DNA of 64,000 nt from Membranipora membranacea (lineage: Eukaryota; Bryozoa; Gymnolaemata; Cheilostomatida; Membraniporidae), in assembly GCA_914767715.1 (NCBI GenBank), contig OU612071.1, positions 19,588,948-19,652,947 of the forward strand. The letters are read 5' to 3'. Below are positions 13,501 to 24,854 of the stretch, one piece after another (position 1 is the stretch's first letter; each line of letters begins with the position of its first letter). The notes beneath the pieces are model-generated. The model did not search any database and was not told where the DNA came from. It worked only from the letters and a program-made list of their open reading frames with translations. The position numbers were made by a program, and so were the translations under genes.

Positions 13501-14753
13501 GGGTATTCCCTAATGTCGGGAGTTTTCCCACACTTTTGGAGTTTTCCCTCTTATGTGTAGTTTGCTCACTTGTTTTCTCACTTCGAGTTTTCTCACTGAT
13601 TTGGTATTTCTATTTTCTCTCTCGCTTATCATGATTACATATATCATTTTCAGGTAGGAAATAAGTATGCGATTCCATTGAAGAGATTTCTAACTTCATT
13701 TATATTGGCGCAGCTAGTTTGGGAGTGACACAATGTTATCTTGCACCAATTTTTACTTGCTTAGATGCGATTTGAGGCATTTTCAAGCATGGGCAAAATG
13801 GTGAACTCTTCTTACTGGGAATACTTTGCTCCTCAAGCGTCTGGTCATCGTCCATCTTTGTTTTGTAATTGTCTTCTCTTTAATTCAGGTCCCGTAAATA
13901 AGCTGCTCTCATGGCCTGGATTTGTACCCCTCAGTAAGATTACTTACTGTGCGTACTTACTTCACCCGATAGTTATATGGATCATTGTACGCGGTACACG
14001 ATATACTTACATCTACACTGACCTCACTTTTGTAAGTATAACTAATATAATCGATCATGTGTGCCATTCCGACGCTATAAGATTTACCATCGTTATGGTT
14101 GTGACCAATATACAGTCAAAAGATCATGTGTCAGAGTTCAGAATAAGATGAATGGATAAGAACACAGTGCCAGAACTGTTAGAATTATCTCCCATGGTCG
14201 ACAGGGTAGAGAGGTACTCACAGTTGTAATGTACCATGTCTGTATGTCATTAGACAGATATTCATTATGTATCATCCTAATATGACTGAACCCTGGCTAT
14301 ATATTCCCTATTGTCAGGCAGCTTGTTCATGTTAAGCCTGTCTTGACAGGCTTAGTTGCGGGGTAGGACCCAATATCAAGAGGGGACAACTTGGCCTCTC
14401 AATAGCTCGTTTGCTAGAGTTGACAAGCTCTGTTCTTCCCCACAACAAAGCTTGTCAAGGCAAGGCTAGCTCATGTTTTACTTAGTCATTTTAGGGTGTT
14501 GTTGTCCCTGCAAAGTAAGGCTGAGTGTCACCATTTGCCCATATGATGTCATTCCTTTAGTATAGTGACAGAAGAGCTGGTAATATACCATTCTTTCAAT
14601 GCTTGCGATTCCTCTTTTATTTTATAGATAACACAGTTCCTGGTATACTTTGTGATTGCCTACCTGATAGCGTTCCCGTTCTCTCTGCTGTTTGAAGCTC
14701 CCATTATGGGACTGGATAAGCTGCTTTTCTCTCCTCCAAGACCAAAGAAGTAA
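2946..14753 (+). CDS. nrf-6-like: Nose-resistant-to-fluoxetine 6-like membrane acyltransferase (14 exons, complete)
   Basis: Coding exons: 2946-3054, 4048-4254, 5142-5305, 6380-6573, 8036-8244, 8679-8846, 9525-9726, 10639-10807, 11268-11347, 11895-12005, 12257-12386, 13037-13226, 13889-14031 and 14628-14753. They sum to 2202 nt (733 residues), and every junction keeps phase with GT-AG introns. The product starts with a signal peptide (residues 1 to about 22). An extracellular NRF domain follows with Cys-containing motifs (EVCANQT, MLDSWAKP, GAYDECLNV, GMCVPSGC). The first membrane helix (about 226-243) leads into an Acyl_transf_3 multi-pass domain with hallmark motifs HGLRFLSMSWVILGH (candidate active His), SVDTFFILSGLLAAY, RLTPAYAF and CFGWSWYLANDMQFF. 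In the family, C. elegans NRF-6 and NDG-4 are linked to fluoxetine response and yolk or lipid transport; a substrate for this copy is unknown. A paralogue lies at 60372-64000. The seventh exon has a duplicated acceptor region. Confidence 0.93.
3548..3584. repeat. Short tandem repeat, about 12-bp unit x3
   Basis: Three consecutive copies of a unit containing tttttagtgcca lie in the first intron of the NRF-6-like gene. Confidence 0.75.
4425..4600 (+). repeat. Dispersed repeat, copy A (intron 2 of the NRF-6-like gene)
   Basis: Shares an ordered series of blocks with 13285-13450 in intron 12 of the same gene: tgagtacctaacatgt, a C-rich run followed by cctaattaat, ggtcgtcac, and agtatatca near the end. 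This copy has a C10 run where the other has cgcccc. Probably two diverged copies of one non-coding mobile element in the same orientation. No coding capacity is visible. Confidence 0.7.
4878..4932. repeat. Short palindrome with duplicated right arm
   Basis: The arm atcacagagtaagg at 4881-4894 pairs with ccttactctgtgat at 4903-4916, and the right arm is repeated immediately at 4917-4930. A related hairpin lies at 23211-23244, so this may be the remnant of a small inverted-repeat element. Confidence 0.7.
6811..6842. mobile_element. Possible DNA-transposon end fragment
   Basis: The stretch containing cccagtggcgtagccag resembles the terminal sequence of many non-autonomous DNA transposons, which often begin CAGTGGCGTAGC. 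No matching opposite end was found nearby, so this is only a suggestion. It lies in intron 4 of the NRF-6-like gene. Confidence 0.25.
9265..9545 (+). repeat. Tandem degenerate repeat spanning the 3' splice site of exon 7 (unit about 54 bp)
   Basis: Each unit consists of a pyrimidine-rich tract, TTAG or TCAG, then cgaatccaacatatctg. Unit starts just after the AG are at 9375, 9429, 9483 and the used exon start 9525, spaced 54, 54 and 42 nt. Two more diverged units begin near 9269 and 9322. The used acceptor is the last copy, because it joins in phase with exon 6 and gives the family-conserved protein. All three nearer upstream acceptors are also in frame and open, encoding repeated LANPTYL-like peptides. 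Confidence 0.9.
9870..9914. repeat. 14-bp tandem repeat x3
   Basis: The unit tctagctctgtgta is repeated about three times in intron 7 of the NRF-6-like gene, the third copy with one change (agttctg). Confidence 0.8.
10551..10628. repeat. TA/CATA microsatellite next to an exon acceptor
   Basis: A run of TA dinucleotides grades into tacatacatacata and cacatacacaca. It ends about 10 bases before the acceptor of exon 8 at 10639, so it takes the place of a normal pyrimidine tract apart from ttctctgaccag. Confidence 0.9.
11699..11758. repeat. Hairpin in intron 9
   Basis: The arms gcggccccatttatgttgt and acaacaaaaatggggctgc pair around a spacer with only a few mismatches. It is probably a small inverted-repeat remnant; no promoter or coding signal is visible. 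Confidence 0.7.
12594..12765. repeat. Two consecutive hairpins in intron 11
   Basis: The first pairs tgatggatgtg with cacatccatca near 12595-12626. The second pairs aaccataaacatataaat with atttatatgtttatggt near 12707-12763. Both are simple palindromes in AT-rich intron sequence. Confidence 0.65.
13285..13450 (+). repeat. Dispersed repeat, copy B (intron 12 of the NRF-6-like gene)
   Basis: Partner of 4425-4600. It carries the same order of blocks: tgagtacctaacatgt, cccctaattaatt, gggtcgtcacatcaaatt, and agtagtatatca. No open frame is present. Confidence 0.7.
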
Positions 14754-15150
14754 TTAGATATTTCGTCCTCACTGGCCACTCCCCGGTAGATATTTTCTCC
14801 TGCGGGTGTAAAATCAAAATTGTCATCCATTGTTATAATATCATTGTATTATGATTATATTCTGTGACATATTATATATATATTACATATAATATATATT
14901 ATATTTTATGATATTATCATGTGGCACACAAGATAGTTTTATGTTAAAAATAACTGCTTCCGACTTGAACACTGGAGTTGTTTACTCCAGTTATAACCTC
15001 AGGCTCAATCAACAACAAAAGCTCATATCACGAATGCCCAAATTGCCCAAGGATATCCATATTCATGGCTCCCTGTTTTCACTTATCACAAGGGTACACC
15101 GGCTGTTTGAACAAAAACATTATATTAAATGATATATTGTAATGAAATAT

Positions 15151-15156
15151 AATAAA
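15151..15156 (+). terminator. Probable polyadenylation signal of the NRF-6-like gene
   Basis: The first AATAAA hexamer found downstream of the TAA at 14751 lies about 400 bases away in AT-rich sequence. It fits a 3' UTR of ordinary length. Confidence 0.45.
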
Positions 15157-15800
15157 CAAATTATACTCATTTCTGACTTTTGCTCAATGAAAGGTCCTAT
15201 TATTTCTGAATTTTATTGTAATTTTCATGTCTCGTCCTATTTTTCCAGCCATGGTCTTCACAAATCATAAGCAAGTTGTGTATTCTATTCAAATCATGTA
15301 TTATGTTAAGTTATTTGATAAAATATATTTATCAATTTTCATTCACCAATGTGCCAACGCCTCTACCACATTCATCACCTTGGCAAGCACTGCTTCACCA
15401 TACTGGCTCTCGTGGCCTTGACTGGGCATGTAGTTCAGTAATCTAGACTTTCATTACCACGAAGACAATGTCGCGTGACTACTTAAATGTGTCCTGCTCA
15501 AGTCTGATTTTCGCCTGTGCAAGTGTGGTTTGGGTTCTGACAGCAATATTGGTGAGGGAGAATGCGACAGCCCTGTACGATTTGATAATCAACATTAGCT
15601 TATATTGACAAAGATAATAATTTTTACTGTTAATTCCGCATTAATTGGAAAAAAGTTCTAATAGTAGTAATGGTCAAGGGAAACGGGCGGTGTATGAACC
15701 AATTATCAGCATTGGGTTATAGTGACACTAGAGGTTAACTGTCGCAGCCAATGCTGCATGTAATGGTAAGAGTAGACATGAGAGGCAGATTAACAATCAA

Positions 15801-15965
15801 ACTACTTAGAGAATACCTAGAGACTACCTAGAGACTACCTAGAGACTACTTAGAGACTACCTAGAGACTACCTAGAGACTACCTAGAGACTACTTAGAGA
15901 CTACCTAGAGACTACCTAGAGACTACTTAGAGACTACCTAGAGACTACCTAGAGACTACCTAGAG
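15801..15965 (+). repeat. Minisatellite, 11-bp unit x15
   Basis: Fifteen direct copies of actacctagag. Copies 1, 5, 9 and 12 carry actacttagag and copy 2 starts aatacc. The variant spacing gives an imperfect 44-bp higher-order period (one TT unit then three CC units), showing that blocks of four units were duplicated together. The array is non-coding. Confidence 0.95.
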
Positions 15966-17796
15966 AATCTGATGTCTACTATTACCATAACAATGTACAA
16001 GAGTTAGTTTCATATTGCTCACGACTAATCTAACTCTGAGGGCTTTGAATCCAATTTGATTAAACTGTAGTCTTTAGCTGATCCATGATGAGAATTTTAC
16101 TTGGCGCTATCATGCGCTCAGCAATTCAATCCAGTATCGAGTTTTTTTCACTTTAATTAATTTTCACAACAGCTTAAAATGATCGACTCACCAAAGTCTA
16201 AGCGTTTTGTAAACTTTCATAATTCGCCTTCATGCTATATAGAAATAAACCCCCATGATCAAAATGAACTTGACAACATGACAGCAGCTTTAGTTGGTTC
16301 TGATTGGTGGACTATTCAAAGCCTTCTCAGCCCTATTTAGACTTGGTAGCTATGTTGAAGGATCAATTGATATTTACTTTATTGCACCGTCGATACCCTG
16401 GACGGTCATAATATAATACACACCATCTGATCATAATCAGTAACAGAATAATCGTATGCATCTAGCTTTCCCAAACTCACTGACTCAAGGATTGGGATTT
16501 CTCAAGAAATACTTGTAAAGAGAAAACAAACAGAAATGAAGGCATATGGCGGGTTTGCAGCTATACTCTTATCAAGCGATTAAGGATCATTACAGCAATA
16601 TAAGCTATAGGCAGTATCTCCATCATCATCCATATAAACAAAATAAATAAATGAAGCCAATGTGTTGCTACTGATCTGATTGGCATTGGGTGTAACAAAG
16701 AGACATTGCCAGGTGACTATAAGTTACTTTGGAAATAAAGTGAAGGTGAGCTAAATTACTTTAGCATTCACTATTAATACCGATGGGTGCTTTCAGGAAA
16801 GTACCATCTAACCTGGCAGATCGGCTCTCTCCCTCCAACCAGCCGTTAGGAGCCAACAGATTGGCTAGCTTCATTAGTAGTTGGTGAGGAGAGGAAAGGA
16901 CGTCGAAACATCGATTAACTAGAGCTATGTGGCCTCAAGCAAGAAAATACTGATAACTGTGGCATCATTGATATCACTGGTTGAACTTGGGAGCCTGCAG
17001 ATTGATCACTTAAACAGGACCACTATCGTCTTGGTGTAAAATCGTCTAGAAAGAGTTGTCCTCTCTTGAGCACAGGTGCTGGCACCCATATCACCCATGT
17101 TTTGCCCTATACCCATGCCTGACTGAAAGTCTACTACTTTTTATATTGAAGAGACAGAGAATGATCCTTTTGTTGGGTGTGCAAATACACACTGGAACTC
17201 TGCTACCTTTTATCCGATTTGCAAGGTTCTGGCCAAGATGCACAATGTAACAGAACAGGGTTCGGAATCACCATCAGCACATGGAGTCAAGCCTCAAAGT
17301 TGATGAGTGTACAATCACTGACTCTATACTAGAGTCTACATCTTGTAATAAAGTTGAGTAAATGTAAGCTAGCCACAAAATTTTCTGCTTGAGAGTAGAT
17401 TCTAATTTCATTGAGCAATTGAGTTTTTTCCTTACAGTCAGATATTGTTGGAAACAGAGCTATATTTAGTTTAATCGAGAGAAATCAGAAGAATTCTCAT
17501 ATCATGTCAATGAAAGCTTCAGGCTTAATCGATATCCTCATTTTAACCATGATAGAGACTTTATATAATTTTTTAACAAAGTGATTAGATAATAGTTCAT
17601 TACAATCATATAACAGCATCTCGAGAAAATGTTTCAGCAATTGAAGTCTCAATTTATGACTCGGTTTAGAATTGGATACCAGAAAGACAAATATACATGT
17701 GAATAAACACATTGATTAACATTTGTTATGAAATTATAAGCCACGCTTACATCTATAATTTTAAAATAAAATATAGATTTTGATTATTATAGATAT

Positions 17797-17838
17797 GGTG
17801 AGTTGTCTCCTCTTTTTGTATGTGAGGACAACTCAAAA
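17797..17838. repeat. Hairpin containing the gagttgtcctc motif
   Basis: The motif gagttgtctcctc pairs with gaggacaactc across a short loop. The same core gagttgtcctc or its complement also occurs near 198, 11566, 17055, 40509 and 40922, suggesting the end of a dispersed inverted-repeat family. Confidence 0.5.
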
Positions 17839-18630
17839 AAATGAAAAAGAAATTTTTTTGTTTTATTTATAGAGGTTGGCTTGAAAGTATACAAAAAACA
17901 GATAGTTAAAGGCAACTTGTTGTCCTCTGTTTGATTCAACAAGCTATTTGTATTCGCATCAAAAAATGTCATTCGGCAGAAGCGGAAGTTGACTTATTAA
18001 AGGTCATTCCCATGTATCGATCAAATTTAAAACTGGTGTCAAATCGATCTATGGAAACATAGTGAATAGGTCACAATGTCTTTACCTATTGATATCCACA
18101 CAGTTGGAAGCTTTGGAGGCTATTACCACGAATCTCCCTAATGCTCATTTTTCTGTCAGTTGATGCCCATTGATATCTCATCTCTCATGTGTACACTGTA
18201 AGCGTTATCGTGTGAATGACCGGTTATATATTTTAAATGAGGTACTTCCTATGGGTCAAATTTTCTCCGATTTATTCTTACTGATTTTCTAGGGAATTTT
18301 TCATTTTCAAAAAATGACTTCATCAGGGCAGGAGTGCCAAAGGTTGAAATTGGTTTGTTTGTTTTCAGTCCCATCCAGTGGACAAGACAAATATAAAGCA
18401 TCACATTTCAGTAGTAAGTATCTGTCGTGTAAGAGGAAAAACTCAGCACAAGTCTGAATCCCCTTGGAAAAATCCCAATCGGGGGGGGGGGGGGGGGATT
18501 GTGAGCTGATATTTAGACTGAGTCTCCAGTACTTTCAACTTTTCCTGTTCAGTCCTATTATGTCATATTATCTTTGCAATTGAGCGCAGGCCTCTCACTT
18601 GTTTCCTGGTAGTTATCTTCAATATTTTAT

Positions 18631-18870
18631 GAAACACTTACTTGGCAATGCTCCCAAATGATAACGTTTAACTTTGTTTATTAATTTGATTTGGCGGCTT
18701 AAAGTCTATAGGAATTGGGGAGTCCCCTAACTGGAATTTTTTTATATGGGGAAACACTTACTTGGCAATGCTCCCAAATGATAACGTTTAACTTTGTTTA
18801 TTAATTTGATTTGGCGGCTTAAAGTCTATAGGAATTGGGGAGTCCCCTAACTGGAATTTTTTTATATGGG
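18631..18870 (+). repeat. Perfect 120-bp tandem duplication
   Basis: Positions 18631-18750 and 18751-18870 are identical base for base, both starting gaaacacttacttggc and ending tttatatgggg or equivalent. The identity implies a very recent duplication, or an assembly artefact. No open frame runs through the unit. Confidence 0.97.
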
Positions 18871-19239
18871 GAAACAAATCGTGTTCAAGTTGTATTATAT
18901 GATTTTATGCCAAAAGATTGATAAAAGGACAATTGATACAAAGTAATTCCTCGCTCAACTAGTGAGCAATGTTGTACATTTTTAATAGTAGCAAAGTTTT
19001 CTGATAATTCTGCTAGCATAGTTTAGCTGATGTATTCTATTTATGCAGTTGCTGCCAATATTAAAAAATTGCACGAAATATAATGTAGGGTAGGTATGGT
19101 ATAACACAGAAGAGTTGAACATAAATATTTTGTCGGGTCATCATACTCATTACTAAGAGTTTTCTGTGTTTACAAAAATTGTGAGCGGACAATTCAATTG
19201 GAATGCTTTCGATTTCCAGCATGACGAAAAGAAAAGATT

Positions 19240-19305
19240 TGCCCCGGCGGGGATTTGACCCTGGGCCTCCCACGTTATAGACTTTGATGCTACTATGCAC
19301 AACAA
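19240..19305 (-). mobile_element. tRNA-like SINE head remnant
   Basis: On the minus strand a B-box-like gggtcaaatcc (19251-19262) follows an anticodon-arm-like segment (aaagtctataacgtggg). No clear A box and no acceptor stem pairing are visible, so it is not a functional tRNA. It is best read as a decayed tRNA-derived SINE fragment. Confidence 0.45.
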
Positions 19306-19698
19306 TATCTATTCATTACAGGAGATCTTGCCAGGTCATCTAAATACAAACTCATTGAATACAATGTGAATCCAATTATATAATATTGACTAGAACTGTA
19401 AAGGCTTATACTATAACTATACAATAGCAATAATGAATGTAATTTATTTAGCAGGCAGGGTTAATTACACAATGATGGTTGCTGGTTGGGTAATGATATA
19501 CGGGTCAGTTTCGAACAATTCTAGAATTGTACAGAATTGTCCAACAATTCTTGGGTATGAAAGGCAGTGTCTGGGAGAGCCAAAATAATTACGATTTAAT
19601 AGGCTACTTGTGGTAAAAGTATGATAGCGTAATTTGTGGATCAAAAATTGTTACGTCATGCAGAGCAAAAATAAAATTTTGTGGTTATTAAGATATAT

Positions 19699-19886
19699 AT
19701 GTATAATATATATATAATATAATAATAATATTTGCTGTCCGTCTAGGTAGACGATGACTGCACCGAGGTGTGGCATAGGAAGAGGTTTTATAGTGACGAC
19801 TAGGTTTCCGAGTCGTTAGTGTCACCTTTCAACCACTGACAGCTTTAACCCAGCGTGAAGCATAGCGCTACAAGGCCGGAGTTGCA
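19699..19886 (-). mobile_element. SINE-like retroposon with an exact 18-bp target-site duplication
   Basis: The element is flanked by identical 18-bp direct repeats, gtggttattaagatatat, at 19681-19698 and 19887-19904. Read on the minus strand it starts tgcaactccggccttg, ends with cctagacggacagcaaat, and carries an AT-rich tail of short tandem repeats. A target duplication plus a simple-repeat tail is the signature of LINE-mediated retroposition. It has no coding capacity. A 5'-truncated copy is at 46111-46166. Confidence 0.85.
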
Positions 19887-20698
19887 GTGGTTATTAAGAT
19901 ATATGGGAATAAAATGGAATAAAAGAAAAATAATAATCAGAAGATAATAATACCATAAGGTTGTATTACACTGTAGGTTACATCATTTGAGATGATTGTA
20001 AAGAATGAACAAGCTGTTGGTCAAAAAGGAGTAGACCATTATGGTGATGAATATGATGACTGACTGTCTCAAATGAATATCGGGGAAATTATATTTTTCT
20101 GCTTTATTGCGATGTCAGTTGTACATGTTGGATATGAGTGGCCTTTGAATTATGGTGATTTTTGGTTGGTTAAAGTTTATTTAAATGCATGTGGTAGGGA
20201 GAAAGATGGTTAAATCCAATTGAGATTGTTAGAGCAGAAATCATACCACCGACCAAGAATATATCAAGTATAGTGTGTCAGCATGATGCTATATATAACT
20301 TTTTTGGGCCCCTTCAAACTTCTGCAGTCGGTTGAGTAGGTTTCTGTATATAACAAGCAAAAAAGATTCACTTAGAAGCAATAATATTGATAACATCGCG
20401 GGGGCTTTTATTTTTTGACAGTTTCAAAAATTTGAATTGGATCAATCTGTGCGTACAAAAGTGAAAATTGTCCTAAAATTGCGGCAAACCATTTGGCAGT
20501 CATTACAAAAGTATTCACATTATCATTGGGCGCCTGGAGGGGTTGTGGCAATTCACAAGGAACTTCGGCATTTATTGTGTACTGTTTTGTATCCTCCTGA
20601 CAATGGCTCCCTTGTTTGTTCACTCTGATAACTTGGTATTGTGCTGGTTAATGATTGTGTGTTTTTATCTTCCCTACGTACCAGCTGCATAGTATCCG

Positions 20699-20937
20699 CA
20701 GGACCGTAGTTTAGAAAAAATGGTAGGGGAGGCAAAAGTCCAAGGTGAGTCCGAAGCATCACCAGGAGGGGTGATGTAAGCTCCTCTCAAAGCAATTTAA
20801 GGCGTATAATTAGCAAATGAAAATCCGGATGGAGCCAATTCTGACATGGATTATGCAATAATAGTGATATTAGGTCACTGTATTTAGCTTTTTAGGGGAG
20901 GCACTGCCTCTCTGCCTCCCCTAGAACTACGGGCCTG
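20699..20937. mobile_element. Short inverted-repeat element (MITE)
   Basis: The left end caggaccgtagttta and the complement of the right end, caggcccgtagttcta, are terminal inverted repeats of about 15 bp, followed by an internal ggggaggca motif on both sides. Length is 239 bp with no ORF. TIRs beginning CAGG suggest a non-autonomous hAT-type element, but the flanking 8-mers do not match clearly. Confidence 0.6.
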
Positions 20938-23210
20938 ATATGTGTGTTGTAGCCGTGGTGATTCCGGAAATTAACCAAAACACCAGCACATATCACCAAG
21001 CAGCTGGTGCATAGAATAGATAACATCCATAGAGTTGTTCCATACTCTATCTATGAGAACACCTCGCACTCAAAAAACGACACAGTTATCAGTTCGAACA
21101 GATAAAACTCCCTGTGATAGCCCTGAATCCAATGACTAAGCGTATGTATCATTATTATAAATAGATATAACACTGAAACCTTTTATTAAAGATATACTGA
21201 ATATTTGAGCTGAACATTGAGAATGGGATCGTGTATTCGGTTTATTGCTATACCAAAGCTACATATTAGCTCTACTTGAACATGAACATGTCATGCATAA
21301 AATAGTCTTTTTTTCCATATCAAGTTTTTTTCATTCCGTTAAATAAATTGTCCCTCCCATATACTAGAACTTCTCTATTTATCAACACCATGGATTTTGT
21401 TTCAATATGATACAGCAGGACCCCGCAGGGAGCTGATTTCCTGGTCAAACAATCAATGATCCTTCAACAGCGGCCAACTGCAACATTAACATTAATTTTT
21501 GCTGTTATACTAGGAAGCCATTATTCCGTTGCACAATAATGGGAAATCAACTTCCCTGATGTATGTGGATGTTACTAAAACTCATTAGTTTTCTCAGAGA
21601 TCGGACAAGATCTATATAATGTTTGGTCTATTCTATGTGATATGTTGTGCGATTGTCGTTCGGAGATATGAAGAAATGGTGCATCAGCGATGAAGTACAT
21701 TATATAGCGATGCTTTGGGTAATAAGAGCAATAGAGCTGTCATATCATCTCTTCTCTCTTCAGATGCTGTCAGTGTTCTGTCTGTGCAAAGACTGAGGCT
21801 GCCTGTCTGTAATGGATAATTTGTTATTTGCTTTGGTCTGCCAGTGAGGTAGGGGGGGGGGGGGGGTGCGGGGCAAGAGTTTGCGGGGAGGGGTGTGGAC
21901 AACTCCAGAAGACAATACGTAATTTATACCATCTATGCTGCCTACCAGCTTATAATCTGGATGAATGAGTACTATCTGAGACTCAAACTATCTAAAGCTC
22001 AAACTAGCTGTATAACTATTCGTATCATCAACCCATTAAAATTTAGGAAACTATTATAAATATGAGAGTAAAGATGTAATGGCGCCCACATGCACACTAA
22101 CTGTGATAGGGTCTCAGCCGTTATATGCCATAGAAGGAGCAGCAATAGAATTTATCTGAGTTTTCCATCTACTGTTGAGGATAAGTTGAAATTCAATTGG
22201 TTTCAGGAGATTAAGTAAGAAAAATAACGCACTTGAGCCACAATTTTATTACCCAAGTGGCGTTTTTATTGATCAGCTCGATAAAACCTCGGCAGTGAAA
22301 TTCGACCCTAGTAACAAAAGGGTCTTATATAAATAAAGTAGCCTTGTTAGGTAATAAAAAGTAGCCTTAGGACAAAGATAAATATAGAATGTAAAGTCAA
22401 CGTGCCTGCTGCGAGTTAATGTTGAGTTGGCATTAGTCCAACTCGATTGTTATAATAATACAGGGGTAGGTAGAGAAGAGGACACAACTTCCTATCAAAT
22501 TTAACTTATGTTCTTATGAATTTATTATTAATACCATTGTCATTGGGAATGTGTGTGCAGTCAAGCGCTCAAACTGCAATGAGTGTTAGTAGCACTCTAT
22601 TGTCAACCACATGGAATGCGACTACCAACTATTCAGAACAGTTTGAGCGATTAAAAAAGAAAAACTGCGTCAAAAATCATCAATATTAAGGCTATAGGTA
22701 CTACATCTTGCAAACTGTCGTGGTTTGTTTTGTATAAATATTTCCACCCGCAACTACCCATCATGTCAGTTTAACAAACACTTTATATCGATATATTATT
22801 GTAACGCAAGATATTATTGAAAAAGCTTGAGTTTTCACATAACAAAATATGACAAGGTCGAGCTGCCATAACACATGTCATACTGTCGCTGGTGATAATC
22901 AAATGCCATACGATGCACAATTAACATACCCTTATCTTATAATATGTGTATTCAGTTAATATGTGGTTACATAGCTATCCTTTGAAAATCTATTAACTGA
23001 CATATTATATAACATTTTGGCATGGGTTTATACTTGCGCTGGCATTTGATCATTACATAGAAGTATCTATATTGGGCAATTTGATCTGTGTTGTGAATCA
23101 CAGGCACCGAATGTTAAATGTTTGAAGAATTTAGCCTAATGAGCCCTTCGTTCATAGTAGATAGGAATAGAATGTACAAACTGTATCGGTCATGTCAGTG
23201 CAATGATACA

Positions 23211-23244
23211 TCACAGGGTAAGGATGTATATCCATACTCTGTGA
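23211..23244. repeat. Short hairpin related to the one at 4878-4932
   Basis: The arm tcacagggtaaggat pairs with atccatactctgtga around a short loop. Its sequence parallels atcacagagtaagg of the earlier hairpin. Confidence 0.6.
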
Positions 23245-24529
23245 TATGATACAATCTAACAGTCCGGCTCACTAATCCTATCCTGTCCTGTTTTATGAGC
23301 TGTATTGAGATAAACGATGAAATAAATCAGTCAGAATACATGCAAAGTACCCGACATGACACCCATCGATCATGATTTATAGCCAAGTAATGTGTTTATC
23401 GTAAACCTTCCTCGATTTATTATAATCACTCTGGCTGAATAGGCAATAATACAAGCCATGAAAGGCTACGTTATACAATCTGGTCTTAACCAGTGATACC
23501 TTGCCTGAGCCTGAGCTGTCCAACAGAGCACCTCAACTTCCTATAATATAACGATCCGATACAACAGAAGAGAGTGGGGCTACATTTTTTTGGGTTTGGG
23601 TATAACTGTGAACTGGTCAGGTAAGCACGGGTGTACAACTGTGATTCCAGGTTCCCACCTAATTAACTGACCAAGTGTGGCCACATTGGTTCTGCAAGCT
23701 TATTTTATTCTGCCAGTGGTGTTTTGATGACACAAAAATACAAAGAGATGGAAACCAACAACTGATAATAGGCTTGGAGATCTATACTTATATAGATTAG
23801 TTAAGGGATTGGCTTTACATGGCTATAAGGACTTCTCCAGCATGGCATACACATATCCTAGCGTCAGCCACAAAATCAAATTTTCCTTTCACAAGCAGCT
23901 CACTAGCCACAGTGAAAGCATATGATCTAACAATGCCTTAGTAAAAAGATAACAAGCTGGCAATCAACGATCAAGGGTCAGCTCATAAACTGTGAGGTTT
24001 AGCTTTACTCCTAACTAATGAATTAACTCAGGGATTCAACGGCGATAGTTACACTTCTAACTATGACCTTGGTTTTAATATTGAAAACAGAGGGCATTGA
24101 AGCTTGAAGCACACTCAGTTTATTATTTACCCAAGAAACAAGCCGTCATTGACTTCCAGTATAGCATAAATATGTAGTGCAAAGCATCACAAGCCGACAG
24201 CCATAAAATGCTTTGCTCAGTAATAAAACATGCTATTCAAATTACAAGCCCTATAGAAAATCTATATTGACGCAATCTATTCTTTATCACTGAATAAATA
24301 GCCCTAGTTCTAATTTTGGCATTCATGTGCACATAGCTGCATCATTACCCCCTGCTGTATTAATCAATAACAACTGTGGTTTCTGATGCGTGAGATGATA
24401 AGTACTTGTGATTGATTGCCTGCTGTTTATTTAACACGCAGTATTCCGAGGCTAGGTTTTTCCTGTAGCATTCCTTTAGCGTTACTTACTCAAGTGAGTC
24501 ATTTGTTCTAGAACATTCTACAGTGGAGC

Positions 24530-24854
24530 ACATTAGCAGGGGGAGAATTTTTGGCTCGCTGTGCCCCAGCTCTTGGCAAAGCAGCATTATCAGCAGTCAT
24601 ATAAGAAGGAGATTCGAAGTGAAAACTGAGACCCAATCTGGTACTGTGCAATCAGCATCATCAGAGTTATAGATAGTTATCGACTATTAAGCACAAGCGG
24701 GATACAGCATCATCTTCAGTGGTAGCATCCCGACACACACCATTTGGTCTGACGTCAGCTTTACTGGCAGGAGATTGGAGGAGAAGCTCACTAGGGCAGA
24801 CAACAGAGTCAGCTCACAGATATATGGTCAGCATCAGCTCACTAACATCTGTCG
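24530..24854 (+). other. Possible 5' non-coding exon of the zinc-finger gene
   Basis: This stretch is less AT-rich than its surroundings and ends at a strong donor (gtcg|gtaagt, exon end 24854). The next credible acceptor on the strand that leads to a start codon is at 30050/30051 (a T-run then ag), opening the exon that holds the zinc-finger ATG. The left boundary is a guess. No coding similarity is visible. Pure inference from splice consensus. Confidence 0.3.

Larger units (their letters stand above)
14754..24500. other. Gene-poor stretch with repeats
   Basis: No exon series can be supported in this 9.7 kb on either strand; the open frames are all under 80 codons and lack family features. 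It holds the 11-bp minisatellite, a perfect 120-bp duplication, tRNA-like and other SINE remnants, a MITE, and homopolymeric G tracts at about 18481 and 21853, each listed separately. It may include distal regulatory DNA of the zinc-finger gene. Confidence 0.5.

Noticed and set aside
15801-15965. CRISPR-like array
   Set aside because: The units are contiguous 11-bp direct repeats without spacers, in a eukaryotic genome.
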